Of a stretch of 64,000 nucleotides of DNA, positions 1 through 10,562 are shown piece by piece. The notes beneath the pieces are model-generated. The model saw only the letters and a list, made by a program, of their open reading frames with translations. It made no database searches and was not told where the DNA came from. The position numbers were made by a program, and so were the translations under genes. The number at the start of each line of letters is the position of its first letter. The stretch's first letter is position 1. This stretch comes from Periplaneta americana. Lineage: Eukaryota > Arthropoda > Insecta > Blattodea > Blattidae. Location: positions 157,144,102-157,208,101 of the forward strand of contig NC_091132.1 of assembly GCF_040183065.1 (NCBI RefSeq), given 5' to 3'.

Positions 1-2
1 AG

Positions 3-668
3 AAAATGAAGCGGTATAGAGAATGCCTGAAACAGTCAGAGAATTATGAAGCTGCTAAAATTAAGGACGCAAGAAGGAAGAAACATGCACGGGCTCTGAA
101 GAAGACAACTATGATACCAAAGGATATGAGAAAGCAAAGAAAATATGGTCGTGAACGGAAACGTGTCTACCGGTAAAAATTGAATACCTTGAGTCCAAGT
201 GAAGAACCAACTTGTTCAAGTATTCTGTTTCTAACACTAGGGCTAAAGCTGTCCATCGTGCTCTCCATAATCTGCCTCAAAGTCCAAGAAGGCATTATGA
301 GGTTGTGGGTGTATTAGCGAGAACCTGTGAATTATGGATGAAGGAAAGCAACATATCTGTAATAGGAAACCCTGTCAAAGATGTCGAAGATGATGCAATT
401 AATTTTTATTGCATGGAAGATATCAGGAGATAGGCTTCCGGAAGGAAAGACTGTTTAACAATTTACACAGATATTGGGAAGGTAAAAAAAATGCAGAAAC
501 AATATCTTGTGATGACCATTAAAGAAGCTTATAACCTATTCGTTGCAGGAAAAGGGACAAACATAATAAGACTTTCAAAATTTGCACCCCTTCGTTCCAA
601 ATACGTTGTTCCTATAACTTAACACCACACAATATCTGTGTGCGTGCGTGCGTGCGTGCGTGTGTGTG

Positions 669-742
<74 letters not shown>

Positions 743-1724
743 ACACTAATGCCGAATATTTTAGTCAGAAACTTTGTCTTCCTACAATGAATACTGTTCG
801 AGCTTACATGGAATCAGTAGTTTGTGATGTAGCAAACGAAAAGTGTACGTATGTTCAAATATTACTAACAAATATGGAGACTACGATAACTTGGACAAAC
901 GATTAGAAATTATGGAGGAAGATTTAAAGAAACAGGTTACATATAAACAATGGGCACATGCAGATGGAAGAGTATAAGAAATTGAAATCAGTAGTCAAAT
1001 TTCAGAAGATGTGCAAGCATTGAAAAAGCAGACACCAACCCTCCTGATACATTGCTTCATCATGAGGCAACAAAGTGCATTTTTTAATGAAGTAAGTCAA
1101 GCTTCATCTGAAGTATGCTACCAGTGGACTTTTCGAAGAACTATTCCGCTATGTTTCAAAATGAAATACAGGCTGCCCATTGGAATAAGAAGCAAATTAC
1201 AGTTTTCACAGCAGTGGCATGGTTTGGCAACGAACCTTGTAATTATGCCCTGTCGTATGATAAATATGCTGTCTTTGCTTTCTTAGACGAAATTTTTAGA
1301 GACATAAAACTAATCATCCAAATGTGAAATACCTATATGTATTTTCTGCCGCTCAATTCATGGATATATCATTTGTAGAAGAATTTTATGGAATACAACT
1401 GTCCTGGCCTTTTGTTTTCTCCTCGAGCCATGGGAAAGAAGCTGTAGATGGTGTAGGGTTAACTATTAAAAGTCTTATATATACTTGGGTGAAAATAGGA
1501 AAATACACAGTTCAAGATGCACAATCATCTGTCGAATGTGCTGCAACTTCTTCCGTCAAGATAATTTTGATTACAGATGAAACAGTGAAACATCATGATA
1601 TGTTGAACGCGCTTTGAAACAACACAGTGTCCCTTTCAGAGACACAAAAATGCATGACATAATTGGAGTATCTCCATACAAAATCAAATGGAAATATTAC
1701 TCTTACAGCTCTGATGACCATTAA
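3..1724 (+). pseudogene. Decayed transposase-like gene (SHGK / VDGxG family)
   Basis: One protein can be followed through several frames. A basic N-terminal part (3-176; K-R-Y-R-E repeats, then R-K-Y-G-R-E-R-K) is followed by S-P-R-R-H-Y (212-433), a cysteine-bearing part (about 800-960), then VDFSKNYSAMFQNEIQ (from about 1120), V-F-S-x-x-A-Q-F (about 1340) and S-H-G-K-E-A-V-D-G-V-G (about 1426-1460), ending at TAA 1722. These blocks resemble a repeated metazoan protein family with an RNase-H-like acidic layout (VDF, then SDG, then VDG). I recognise the pattern but cannot name the family. In-frame stops (for example near 975), frame changes (about 430, 1115, 1320 and 1617), a missing S-D-G and a GT/GTGC microsatellite inside the reading frame show it is dead. 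The 5' end lies outside the window. A captured host gene family is the alternative. Confidence 0.55.
637..740. repeat. GTGC/GT microsatellite
   Basis: About 100 bp of alternating GTGC and GT units. It interrupts the decayed transposase-like gene, so it expanded inside former coding sequence. Confidence 0.95.
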
Positions 1725-2845
1725 ATGCATTTATGGTGTGTATGTTCAATCTGATTTTTTTACTCTTTGTTTTATTTGTATTTGCATCAATCAACAGTTT
1801 TGGTATTACAACGTTAAATGATTACGTCGTACAATATGCGACATTATAGATCTACTCAATTGTATTATTTTGTTGTTATGAGAGATATGCTAAAGTAATA
1901 TGTGCAGATATAATGTCTATTAATTGTTTAAAACTTTTTTTAAGTAGTTCATTGTTTTATTCAGTTGTTCTTTCCATTCATTACAAGACACATTCAGAAA
2001 ATGTCCCATCTGTTACCTGTATGTCCCGTCTGTTACCCATTTTTAGATAGTTACTCTCAATACACAATTCATATTACACAAAGTTTGAATGCACCCATGA
2101 ATAGCTGTGTACACTCGCAATATTTGGTAATATTGTGGTATTTTTGTATTTCATAGCAGGACAGAGATTGTATGGAGTTTGTGTTCACTGTATATACTGT
2201 GTCATTTTATGTCCCGTCTGTTACCTTTCTTTAAACAGTTATAACTGTTGTCAAATATTTTATAATTTGCTTTTCAACAGAAATAATATCAGCTTATAAC
2301 CTGATGCAGGTATTCTGACTTTTATTTTGTATATTAAATAATTTCCGTACGAAATAAATATATATATTATACTGAACAACTTGTATGATTGTCCCGTCCA
2401 TTACCGTGGAATAACCCTATTATTATTACTATCATCATCATCACCATCAATATTCGATTGTCTTTATAATTTTGTTCAAATTATTGTATACAATATTCAA
2501 ATAAAAATATGAAAAATAGTTTATGTAGGTATCATTTGTTGTTGTCCTGCAGCATCTCACTGCGCTATTTCAAGGACAGTAAGTAGGCCTATGTTGCCCC
2601 AATCTGTCTGATAATTATGATACGCAACTGATTGCGGCTAGTGTTCCTACTGCTCACATGCACTGCAATACTACGGGCATTTTTATGCCTATATTGCTTC
2701 GCAATATCTATGTGAAGAAAAGCATTTCCGTTGGCATTACTGTTTCTGTACGAACTCGACATTCACGTCTAGAAATTAGCCTTAATCTTTCAATCATATG
2801 TTCTGCTTCGTCAGTAAACGGTCATTGACCTTGTAGAAACCTGGC
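1725..2845. other. Gene-free AT-rich stretch with a repeated 15-bp motif
   Basis: No convincing gene. The stretch holds four copies of a motif close to GTCCCGTCTGTTACC at 2003-2017, 2023-2037, 2211-2225 and 2391-2405, all in the same direction, downstream of the decayed transposase-like gene. They may be subterminal sites of that element. A short ATC/ATT-rich run lies near 2410-2450. Confidence 0.6.
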
Positions 2846-2863
2846 TTGCCAACATTTGACGTA

Positions 2864-3085
2864 ATGGAAGGATTCACTGATGCTGAATTAGTCGATATTC
2901 ATTTAATGTACGGAACAGCAAGAGAATCTGTAAACGTGGCAAGGGAGCTCTATTGGCTACGATTTACAAATCGTGGGATTACAAAGAGACCAATGTTCTT
3001 TGCTGTGCACCGAAGACTTGATCTGTTCGTCGTCGGATCGAGGTTCGTGGACGGCAACGAGAAGTTATTTCGTTTCGTAAGGTAA
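2864..3085 (+). pseudogene. Transposase N-terminal domain fragment (DUF4817-like)
   Basis: The 73-residue frame starts M-E-G-F-T-D-A-E-L-V-D-I-H and continues L-M-Y-G-T-A-R-E, then L-Y-W-L-R-F-T-N-R and F-A-V-H-R-R-L. This order (F-T-x-x-E-x-x-D-I-x-x-x-Y-G, R-x-x-N-R, F-x-x-V-H-R-x-L) is the pattern of the DUF4817 helical domain found at the N-terminus of many insect Tc1/mariner-type transposases. ATG 2864 is preferred because the homology begins there; an in-frame TTG lies at 2846. After about residue 50 the similarity fades and the frame stops at 3085. No catalytic domain follows, so this is a relic. Confidence 0.6.
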
Positions 3086-3350
3086 CACCACTTTTCTAAA
3101 AGAAATTCTTCACTAGTTAAGAAACTGTTACCGGTAACTTCTGTTGACAATATTTGAGAGAGTATTTGAGTTCCTGTGTTTCTTTTATTTCAGTAACAAT
3201 TTTTAAAATCGATTTTCTTTTCTTTCGTGTCAGTTTAATGGAGGATTTCATTGGAAATACAACTTTCTTAAAAATCATGACAAGCATAGTTTTTATGTTA
3301 ATGGCATGAAATTTGTTATGCTTAAAGACAAATAACCGTATTCAATGGAA

Positions 3351-3966
3351 AAATAGTACATTATGCAACGAGCTTCTTAATTACCATTATAGGCGAGTTT
3401 CATACGACTTTCTATGCTCGACCATATTTCTAACTTGAAATTACCGGTATTCAAATGTATACATTTTATTTGTAACTGACAAGATCGGAAGTGACCTTGT
3501 TCTAGGTCGTGAGATGTGCGCAGACGCGAAAGTATTGATTTTTCTGAGGAACAATAATGTCATTGACCTTGACGTAGTCCCGTTAAACTTGATAATATTA
3601 TAATATTATAACCTTGATTATTGAATTCGACATTGAAAAACGAGATGACAAATTGAATTCATTTGAATATTATTTACAATTAACGCTAATTATTATAGTA
3701 ACAGAACATAACCTTCTGCGACAGTATTGGATTTCCAGCCTCCGTGACTTTTCGCTAATTCTCTTTCGATTGCATATCCGAGAATAATCGATACTTGCGG
3801 TTTTATAACGGTACAAAGCTGACCTGTCATTGGCTGAACAGTTGTAACCTGAGACGTCATTGACTGAAAGATCTGACCTTTAATGAGTAGGTGTACTTTA
3901 ATGACATGCATTGAAGGTCTGCTACCAGGTGTATAATTACTACATTTCGGCATGGTCGAGCATAAA
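3351..3966 (-). mobile_element. Tyrosine-recombinase element, internally deleted copy 1
   Basis: This 0.6-kb segment matches 6227-7216 from the shared start AGTACATTATGCAACGAGC to the shared end near CATGGTCGAGCATAAA. Inside are short inverted repeats, ATGCTCGACCAT at about 3412 and ATGGTCGAGCAT at about 3953. Its minus-strand frame 3953-3693 keeps only the end of a tyrosine recombinase, H-G-G-W-K-S-N-T-V-A-E-G-Y-V, with His codon 3744-3746 and Tyr codon 3708-3710. Compared with copy 2 it lacks the arginine-bearing block before HGGW and about 200 bp of 3' sequence. It cannot encode an active enzyme. Confidence 0.65.
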
Positions 3967-4114
3967 ATATATTTATATAATATAAAACCTAAATGTAAGA
4001 TACCGGTATATGCATAAATATATTATAAATATTTAATAGTTGTGCCATAATATGAATCCTAATTATGCAATCAATTTGAAATTTTTACTGTATGAAGCTA
4101 AGTAAGGTTAGGTT

Positions 4115-4400
4115 AGGTAACGGCTGTTAGGGGCGGATTAGGCCACCGGTCGCATGTGACCCCTCACACACTCACCCAATGGTGGCCCCCTGCCCCCACC
4201 CTATGTTCATAACGCCAAGAAGACCAAGCAGCACAGGATCCATTCCAACGGCCCTTCAAAGATATCAAAGCGCCCTTGGAGATACTCTTAGGGAATGAAT
4301 CTTGGTAGAGATATTGCGGAATGCTGGTAACACAGGGACGGTTGCAGTGAGGACGCCCTCTCCCGTAAGCGGACGAAGACATGCGTCTTGACCTGAATAT
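4115..4400. other. GC-rich block of unknown origin
   Basis: This patch is clearly richer in GC than its surroundings and follows three GGTTA-like units at about 4101-4116. A minus-strand frame covers it (4382-4164) but resembles nothing I know. It is probably an old repeat or insertion. Confidence 0.3.
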
Positions 4401-4565
4401 GTGTATGGAATGAGATGAAGATGAATGATATGATATCTAAATTATTTTTCTACACGGTAGTGGACAGGAAATGGGCCGTGGCAATGAAAATTTCAAACCG
4501 GCATTTGTCTAAGTAACTGTGGAAAATCACCGAGAAAACGCAATCATATCCCGTCTCCATCAAAT

Positions 4566-4755
4566 CTACGTCTGGATTCGCCCATACGTGCTACATGCCC
4601 TGCCTATCTCAAACGTCTGGATTTAATATTCCTAATTATGTCAGGTGAAGAATACAATGCGTGCAGTTCTGCATTGTGTAACTTTTTTCATCCTACTGTA
4701 ACTTCATCCCCCTTAGCCCCAAATATTTTTCTAAGCACCTTATACTGAACTGTAA
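4566..4755 (-). pseudogene. LINE 3'-end fragment (RRLRWAGHVARM family)
   Basis: Read on the minus strand, this is a scrap of the reverse-transcriptase C-terminal region seen intact at 15183-15566, from the part encoding E-N-K-V-L-R-K-I-F-G-A-K through to the G-H-V-A-R segment. Several substitutions and small indels break the frame. It is a short, old copy of the same non-LTR retrotransposon family found at 15.2, 25.2 and 45.3 kb. Confidence 0.75.
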
Positions 4756-5310
4756 TAAATACCATATGCATATTAGTTTTTTATTTGTAAAATTTTGAAT
4801 TCAGTGTTGCAAAAATAATATATTTCTTTATATAATACCCTAAAAATAAAAATGTAAGTAATGAAATAATATAATTGTGGTTCTAAATGTTCAGCAACAT
4901 ACAATGAAAAACTCCTAAAATTCATAGCATTGGAATTTATAGTTTTTGAGAAAATGCTTCAGAGCTTAGAAAAATATATAGTATTCGAAAGAAATGCAAT
5001 GAGAGTTCAAAAAATGGGTGTGGTAGCAGCTGAAGAAATTAACATTTAAAAGTTTTTAATATACTTCCAGACTTTCTATAGGTATAAATTTTATACAAAA
5101 TTTGAATAATTATCCTATGTAGATTGCGAAAAACATACTTCCAAAAATCGATTTTTGACACCAAATTCTTCTTAAAAGAGAATACCATACTGTTTATAAA
5201 GCCTTTTTTTTATGTTGTTAATTTGGATAACATTACCTTTCATTGCTTTTGTTTCATTGCACGCTAACAACTTTATCAGAATAAAAATGTAGGCTGTGCG
5301 TGATATTCTA

Positions 5311-5568
5311 GTCCGTACCTGTTGAGTAACGGTTACCGTATCTGACCGCGAAACCAGGACACCCGAGTTCGAATCCCAGTCGGGACAAGTTACCTGGTTG
5401 ACGTTTTTTTTTCCGGAGTTTACCATTCAACCCAATATGAACAAATGCTGGATAACTATCCGTGCTGGACCCCAGACTCATTTCACCAGCATTATCACCT
5501 TCGTTTCATTCAGACGCTAAATAAACAGAGCTGCTGATACAGCGTTGTAAAATAACCCACTAAAAAAC
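5311..5568 (+). mobile_element. SINE family A copy (tRNA-derived)
   Basis: This has the same layout as the copies at 5704, 45439, 48965(-) and 52955(-). A tRNA-like head carries a Pol III B-box-like site (GAGTTCGAATCCC, 5365-5377). A body with TCAACCCAATATGA and TTTCACCAGCATTATCACC follows, then an end in GTAAAATAACCCACTAAAAA. Spurious open frames come from the body. Confidence 0.85.
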
Positions 5569-5579
5569 TGAAATTCTAA

Positions 5580-5690
5580 CGAAAGGAACTGGTCACCCTA
5601 CCCCATTATTTCCCGGTGCCCTGATGGTATCGCTTGTAAGGTTCAGATCTGTTTTCGGACAGTTGGCTAAACAACAACAAAATAGTACAA
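5580..5690 (+). repeat. Dispersed repeat R1 (GGAACTGG..CACCCTACC)
   Basis: Similar sequence recurs at 14096-14200 (+) and 33183-33300 (-). All share GGAACTGGCCA-like starts and end near a GGACAGTTGACTAA-like sequence. I do not recognise the family. Confidence 0.5.
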
Positions 5691-5703
5691 AATAAACAAT
5701 GAA

Positions 5704-5955
5704 GTCCACACCTGTGGAGTAACAGCGCGTCTGGCCGTGAAACCAGGTGGCCCGGGTTCGATTCCCGGTCGGGGCAAGTTATCTGGTTGAGGTTTTTTTC
5801 GGGGTTTTCCCTCAACCCAATATGAGTAAATGCTGGGTAGCTTTCAGAGCTGGACACCGGACTCATTTCACCGGCATTATCACCTTCATCTCATTCAGAC
5901 GCTAAATAACCAAAGATGTTGATAAATCGTCGTAAAATAACCTACTAAAATAAAA
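5704..5955 (+). mobile_element. SINE family A copy with 14-bp target duplication
   Basis: A full-length copy. The head starts GTCCACACCTGTGGAGTAAC, the B box is GGGTTCGATTCCC (5754-5766), and the copy ends in an A-rich tail. It is flanked by direct repeats AAATAAACAATGAA (5690-5703) and AAATAAATAATGAA (5956-5969), with one mismatch. This is the expected mark of LINE-driven retroposition. Confidence 0.9.
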
Positions 5956-6330
5956 AAATAAATAATGAAATAAATTCCTTGTGTTCATGTAAAAGGTATC
6001 ACAAAACGTGTGTGATAACGTTGAATTGTTTCGATAACTACTACAGTATAAAGTCTTTCATCTTGATCTGGACGATAGGCAACCCACACAAGGCTGTCAT
6101 TCATAGGGGAAACAAATCACATGGAAGTATTAATTAATCTAAAAACATGACATTTTTCATACCTAGAAGTAACTTCGAAGACTGAGAAATTATTGAAATA
6201 TGTTTTAGAATCCTATACTGTACCATAATAGTACATTATGCAACGAGCCTATAATGGTAGTAATTAAGACGCGAGTATGTTTATGAAACGAGCGCAAGCG
6301 AGTTTCATAATTTTCATACGAGCGTCTTAA

Positions 6331-6414
6331 CCCTCAACTGGTATCTATGGGTCAATATAGATCCATATTGCTTGATATCGTAATGTACATTTAAAAAGCA
6401 ATACCAGTTGAGGG
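6331..6414. mobile_element. 84-bp piggyBac-type MITE
   Basis: The element runs from CCCTCAACTGGTAT to ATACCAGTTGAGGG, a perfect 14-bp inverted repeat, and is flanked by TTAA at 6327-6330 and 6415-6418. Copy 1 of the host element preserves the empty site: its sequence around 3376 reads CTTCTTAATTACCATTATAG with a single TTAA. Termini CCCT..AGGG with a TTAA duplication are typical of piggyBac elements. Confidence 0.85.
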
Positions 6415-6851
6415 TTAATTACCATTATAGTCAAGTTTCATACAACTTTTTATGCTCGACCACATTTCTAACTTGAAATTATTCATAAGTATTCATGTTA
6501 TACTTATCTGACTGAGGAGTGGAACTGACCTTGTGCAATACCTCGTAAATTGTGAGATGTGCGCAGACGAGAATGTATTGATTTTTTCAGAGAAACAAAT
6601 ATCGACATTGACCTTGATATAATCTAGAGAGTAAAATAAACATTAATCTTGATATAACCTTGAAATTGAATTAGACACTGAAAAACGAGATGACAAATTG
6701 TATTTATTTGAATATTATTTACAATTAACGCTAATTATTATAGTAACAGAACTGAGTTTATTTCAAATATAGGTGATTTATTGTGCAATTGGTGAAATGA
6801 ATTTGCGGGAATGTGCTTTGAGGAAGGCTGGAAGATGCCGGTGAATTGATG

Positions 6852-7064
6852 TTAATTTGTGTGTTGTTTTTTTTTTTCGACTGAGTTTAATATTTTATTT
6901 GAGATTTCAATTTTATTTTGGATCGATTCTTCAACATAACCTTCTGCGACTGTATTGGATTTCCAGCCTCCGTGACGTTTCAATGTTGTGATGACGTCGC
7001 CAGCTTCTACTAAAATTGTCGCAGAACACCTGCGAAAACAGTTGCCTTTCGATTGCATATCCAA
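6852..7064 (-). pseudogene. Tyrosine recombinase C-terminal fragment
   Basis: A 70-residue frame reads F-R-R-C-S-A-T-I-L-V-E-A-G, D-V-I-T-T-L-K-R-H-G-G-W-K-S-N-T-V-A-E-G-Y-V, then a lysine-rich tail. Tyrosine recombinases end in h-x-L-R-R-S-x-A-T, then an H/W about 20 residues later and the nucleophilic Tyr about 9 after that. The second Arg of the triad region (F-R-R), the His/Trp (codons near 6972 and 6963) and the Tyr (codon 6936-6938) are all present in that spacing. The N-terminal core-binding domain and the first catalytic Arg are not seen upstream on this strand. It resembles the insect proteins with an HGGW-KSxTVAEGY motif, which I would place with Crypton-like or related YR transposons. 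It is fragmentary here. Confidence 0.7.
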
Positions 7065-7499
7065 GAATAATCGATAATTGCGCTTTCATATTGCTACAAT
7101 GGTATTTTCTGATTGGTGGAACACCTGAACTTTAATGAATAGGTGTACTTTAATGAGGTCTATTAAAGGGCTGATACCAGGTGTATAATTACTACATTTC
7201 GGCATGGTCGAGCATAAAGAAATAAATTCAATTAATTTTTTTATGTATGTATTTATTAACACTACAATTGGGTATACACCCGGTGGCAGTGATATATAAT
7301 ATACAATAATTACAATTACATGAAATAAAATTAAATAAACCTAAATTAAATAAAATATAATAAACGTAAATCTATAAATAGCAGATGCAATAAACCTAGG
7401 ACTATAATTAAAAACTATTCTATAATAACGCCTACGATAAGCAAAAGTAAATCTAACTTATAAGTACTTCTATTTCACCCGACTATTACCAGTTTAAAT

Positions 7500-7675
7500 A
7501 ATTACATATCACCTTAATTAATTACATACCAACTTAATGACATATCATCTTAATTAATTACATATCACCTTAATTTATTTACATATCAACTAAATTACAT
7601 ATCATCTTAATTAATTACATATCAACTTAATAATTACATATCAACTTAATTATATATATATATCAATTCAATTAC
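7500..7675. repeat. Degenerate ACATATCA(A/C)CTTAATTA minisatellite
   Basis: Around eight imperfect copies of a roughly 20-bp unit (ACATATCACCTTAATTAATT and variants) lie in the 3' region of the CR1-like LINE. Confidence 0.75.
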
Positions 7676-7776
7676 GTACATGACACAATTTAAATAATTA
7701 CACCGCATCTCCAATTACATTTTCAGTCTAATCTTCTCAACCTTTCCTTAAATGTATTGATTTTAAGAGGACCACC

Positions 7777-9428
7777 CTAAAAGATTGCCGCAGGTAAGCT
7801 GTTCCAGTCTATTATTGTGCGGTTAACAAAAGAAAATTTTGCCACGTCCGTTCTTTGCTTTCTACATTTAAACTTCCTAATATGATCAGCCCTTCCTAAG
7901 TATGACGGTGTTGCTAATCTAGCATTGATATCGGTCCATGCTTTGTGTCCCATTTGTGCCTTAAACAATGCGGTGAGTGTGGTTTTTCGTCGCCTTGATT
8001 TGAGAAGTTCCCACCCTTCTTTTACTATCTCCTCACCATGTCCCTTCCCCATTTTGACATATTTTGCTGCCTTGCGTTGGACCTTTTCTATTGAATCGAT
8101 TTGGTTTTGTCTGTACGGATGCCAACCTACTGCTCCATATTCCATAATTGGGCGAACAAGGGTTTTGTACGCTGATTCTTTTGACTTTCGGTTAGATTTC
8201 TTCAGAATACGCATAGAGAAATGTAGTGCTTTCCAGGCTTTCCTTGTGGTATCAGTGACTTGTCCCTCCCAACCCAGTTTGTTACTTAAATATATACCTA
8301 GGTATTTACAAGTGTTCACTTGTGGCACCGATGTACCATTCAGCTGATATCCGAGACAAATTTCCTTATGCGTTCTACAGAAGGATATTGACTTACTTTT
8401 ACTGACATTGATTTTCATTTTATTTTCTGTCGTCCAGGTTTCAGTAACATTAAGATTGTTTTGTAAGGCGGCGATATCAGACTCATCATTAATTTGCCTA
8501 TATATGATACAGTCGTCCGCGAATAACCTTATATGAGACGTAGTATTTCTATTTATATCGTTTATATATATAAGAAACAATAGAGGTGCAAGGACCGCCC
8601 CTTGAGGCACGCCTGATGTTACATTTCCTAGTTCCGATATTTCTTTTCCTAGTCTGACCTTTTGGGTTCTGTTCTCTAAGAATTTATTTATCCATCTTAC
8701 TACTCGATTATCTATTGGAAGTCTGCTTGGTTTCTCTAAACGTTTTTCGTGAGGCACTACGTCGAAAGCTTTAGCAAAATCGATCACAATTCCGCCTATT
8801 CTCCCCCCCCCCTATTAACTTCATCGGATAAATCTTGTATTAAGGATGTGATTTGACTTTCGCAAGAGTATCCTGGTCTGAAGCCGTGTTGATTTTTGTT
8901 CAGCCATTCGCTATTTTCTAAAATGTTGCGAATATATTGTGTTATTAGATGCTCCATTATTTTGCAGATAACTGATGTGAGACTGACAGGTCTGTAATTG
9001 TTCGCTTCGCATTTGTCTCCTGCTTTATATATGGGGATTATGATAGCCGATTTCCAGTCGTCTGGGATACTACAATTATTTATTGATATATTAAAAATTC
9101 GCATTAAGTACGGGATCATGGCTTCACCTCCTAACTTTATAATTTCTGTGGGAATATCATCTGGACCGCGCGATTTTCGGTTTTGTAGTCTCTTTATTCT
9201 GTTCCGAACACCTTTAGCCGTTATTTCGAACATCTCTGTGCATTCATTTTCATCTGTTGTAATCTCTCTTTCCTTTTTATTGAAAATAGAAATAAATTTT
9301 GAGTTTAGTAAGTCTGCTTTTTGTTTGTCCCCTATAGTGTCTCTCAAAACTGGTATTGATTCCCGATTTCCTCTTCTTCTGCGCATGTAATTATAAAACC
9401 TACCCCAGTTATTTTCACCTCCTTTCAA
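7777..9428 (-). pseudogene. LINE reverse transcriptase domain (frameshifted)
   Basis: This would copy LINE RNA into DNA at a nicked target. The N-terminal part (9428-8796) holds G-P-D-D-I-P-T-E-I-I, I-P-I-Y-K-A-G-D, N-Y-R-P-V-S-L-T-S and Q-H-G-F-R-P-G-Y-S-C. The C-terminal part (8787-7777, 336 aa) holds I-D-F-A-K-A-F-D-V-V (motif A), S-G-V-P-Q-G-A-V-L-A-P (motif B), L-F-A-D-D-C-I-I-Y (catalytic, codons 8512-8523), C-K-Y-L-G-I-Y-L and the thumb motif E-Y-G-A-V-G-W-H-P-Y. The two parts are split by a frame change at a run of ten G (plus-strand C, 8803-8812); eight or eleven would restore the frame. An in-frame TGA (9429-9431) separates it from the upstream part. The 3' end N-S-L-P-A-A looks like a natural terminus. 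Confidence 0.85.
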
Positions 9429-10400
9429 TCAATTTTGCAGGTAGTTCGCTTCTGCCTGTTTCTTTTCTCTTTCCAACTGTTTCGTAAGGTCCTTGAATTT
9501 CTGGTAATTTTCTAAGCTCACATTCCTTTTGTTGTACGCTCGCCTAGCCTTTTTCTTAAGTTGTCTGACATATTTTGTATAATATTCCGGGTCTGAATTA
9601 CTTTTTACTATTTTGTATGGCACGTATGTGAAGGTGGCCTCGGTTAATATTCGTTTAAAATTTTCCCATACTTGATCCATGTTTTTGCCCTCGTCTAAGA
9701 ATTCGTTATGTTGATCTATAAGGTAACCTTGCAAACTGTTTATGTCTGCTTTGTTATATTGCCATATTTTCCTAGTGATATCTATTCGGACATTTGTCTG
9801 AAGCCAGTTTAACTCGAGTTGAACACTGTTATGATCACTGATTCCAGGTAATACTTGTGAAGAATGAAAACTATCCAAGGGTCGTATCAAGAAGACATCT
9901 AAAAGGTTATTGTTTCTTGTAGGTTAATTTGTTACTTGTGTAAATCCTTGTTCCCATACCAGGTAATTAACAAACTTTTGTGAAAGGGTGTTTGTCTCTA
10001 CCTGACCATTCCAGTTCACTGCAGGTAGATTTAAATCCCCTGCTAACACGACCTTCCGTTCTAACGATATTGAGGAAATCTTTTCTTGTAACTTACTCAA
10101 AGTAAATAAGTTTGTTTCGTTCGGAGGCCTATTGTATCCCACTTTTCACCATTGTATTTATTATTGATTTGTACCGCTATAATTTCTGCTTCGGCATGTG
10201 ACCATAACAAGCTGCTGTCTATACCTGTTTTAATACAAACAAATACTCCTCCCCCCCCCTGGAATCTCTATCTCTTCTGTAAATCCTATAATCATTCCTG
10301 CATATTTCCGCATCTTATATGTTACTGTGAAGTCATGACACCGTACCTATAATTATCTCCGGATTGTAGACATCAACTAAATTCCAAAATTCAGCCTCCG
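9429..10400 (-). pseudogene. LINE apurinic-like endonuclease and linker (stops)
   Basis: This would nick target DNA to prime reverse transcription. It reads from the plus-strand right to left. A piece with E-A-E-F-W-N-L-V-D-V-Y-N-P-E-I-I-I-G-T (about 10405-10335) is followed by G-G-V-F-V-C-I-K-T-G and E-I-I-A-V-Q-I (10270-10170), Y-N-R-P-P-N-E and V-V-L-A-G-D-L-N-L-P-A-V-N-W (10142-9924), then L-P-G-I-S-D-H-N-S-V-Q-L-E-L (9890-9429). The G-D-L-N and S-D-H motifs are the family's metal-binding and catalytic residues. Breaks are a frame change near 10145, a run of G near 10250, an in-frame TAA near 9936 and a TGA at 9429. The region upstream of about 10410 no longer matches, so the 5' end is probably truncated. 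Confidence 0.75.
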
Positions 10401-10562
10401 TGTTCGCAGTACATCAGATAAAATGTCAAATCTTATTGCATGCTCGCCCTACAAAAATATAAACACGAGCAGTTGGACTGATTAAAAAGAATTACTAAGG
10501 AAGATAGTGATAGGGCCTACTGGCTACAGAACAATAAATAAGACTGCGGGATAAAGGATTTC

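Larger units (their letters stand above)
6227..7216 (-). mobile_element. Tyrosine-recombinase element, copy 2
   Basis: The longer relative of copy 1 (3351-3966). The left end is a palindrome: CTATAATGGTAGTAATTAAG around 6249 faces CTTAATTACCATTATAG around 6435. An 84-bp MITE sits in the palindrome's second arm. The right end is CATGGTCGAGCATAAA, also seen in copy 1. Between them lies a recombinase C-terminus on the minus strand (7064-6852). The element type is uncertain: Crypton-like elements carry such recombinases but normally lack inverted ends. Confidence 0.6.
7230..10425 (-). mobile_element. CR1/L2-like LINE, nearly complete but broken
   Basis: Minus-strand non-LTR retrotransposon. The endonuclease (about 10400-9430), linker and reverse transcriptase (9428-7777) lie in order, followed by about 550 bp of AT-rich 3' region. 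Endonuclease motifs V-D-V-Y-N-P-E-I-I-I-G-T (about 10375-10335), A-G-D-L-N-L-P and G-I-S-D-H-N-S-V are visible, and the RT active site reads F-A-D-D. Breaks are listed under its two coding parts. The clade call is from motif style only; Jockey-group relatives are possible. No target duplication was identified. Confidence 0.75.

Noticed and set aside
4101-4116. Telomeric TTAGG repeats (also near 39820)
   Set aside because: Only two or three units, which occur by chance in insect DNA. Not a telomere array.
7925-9390. Plus-strand ORFs over the CR1-like LINE
   Set aside because: Antisense shadows of the reverse transcriptase.
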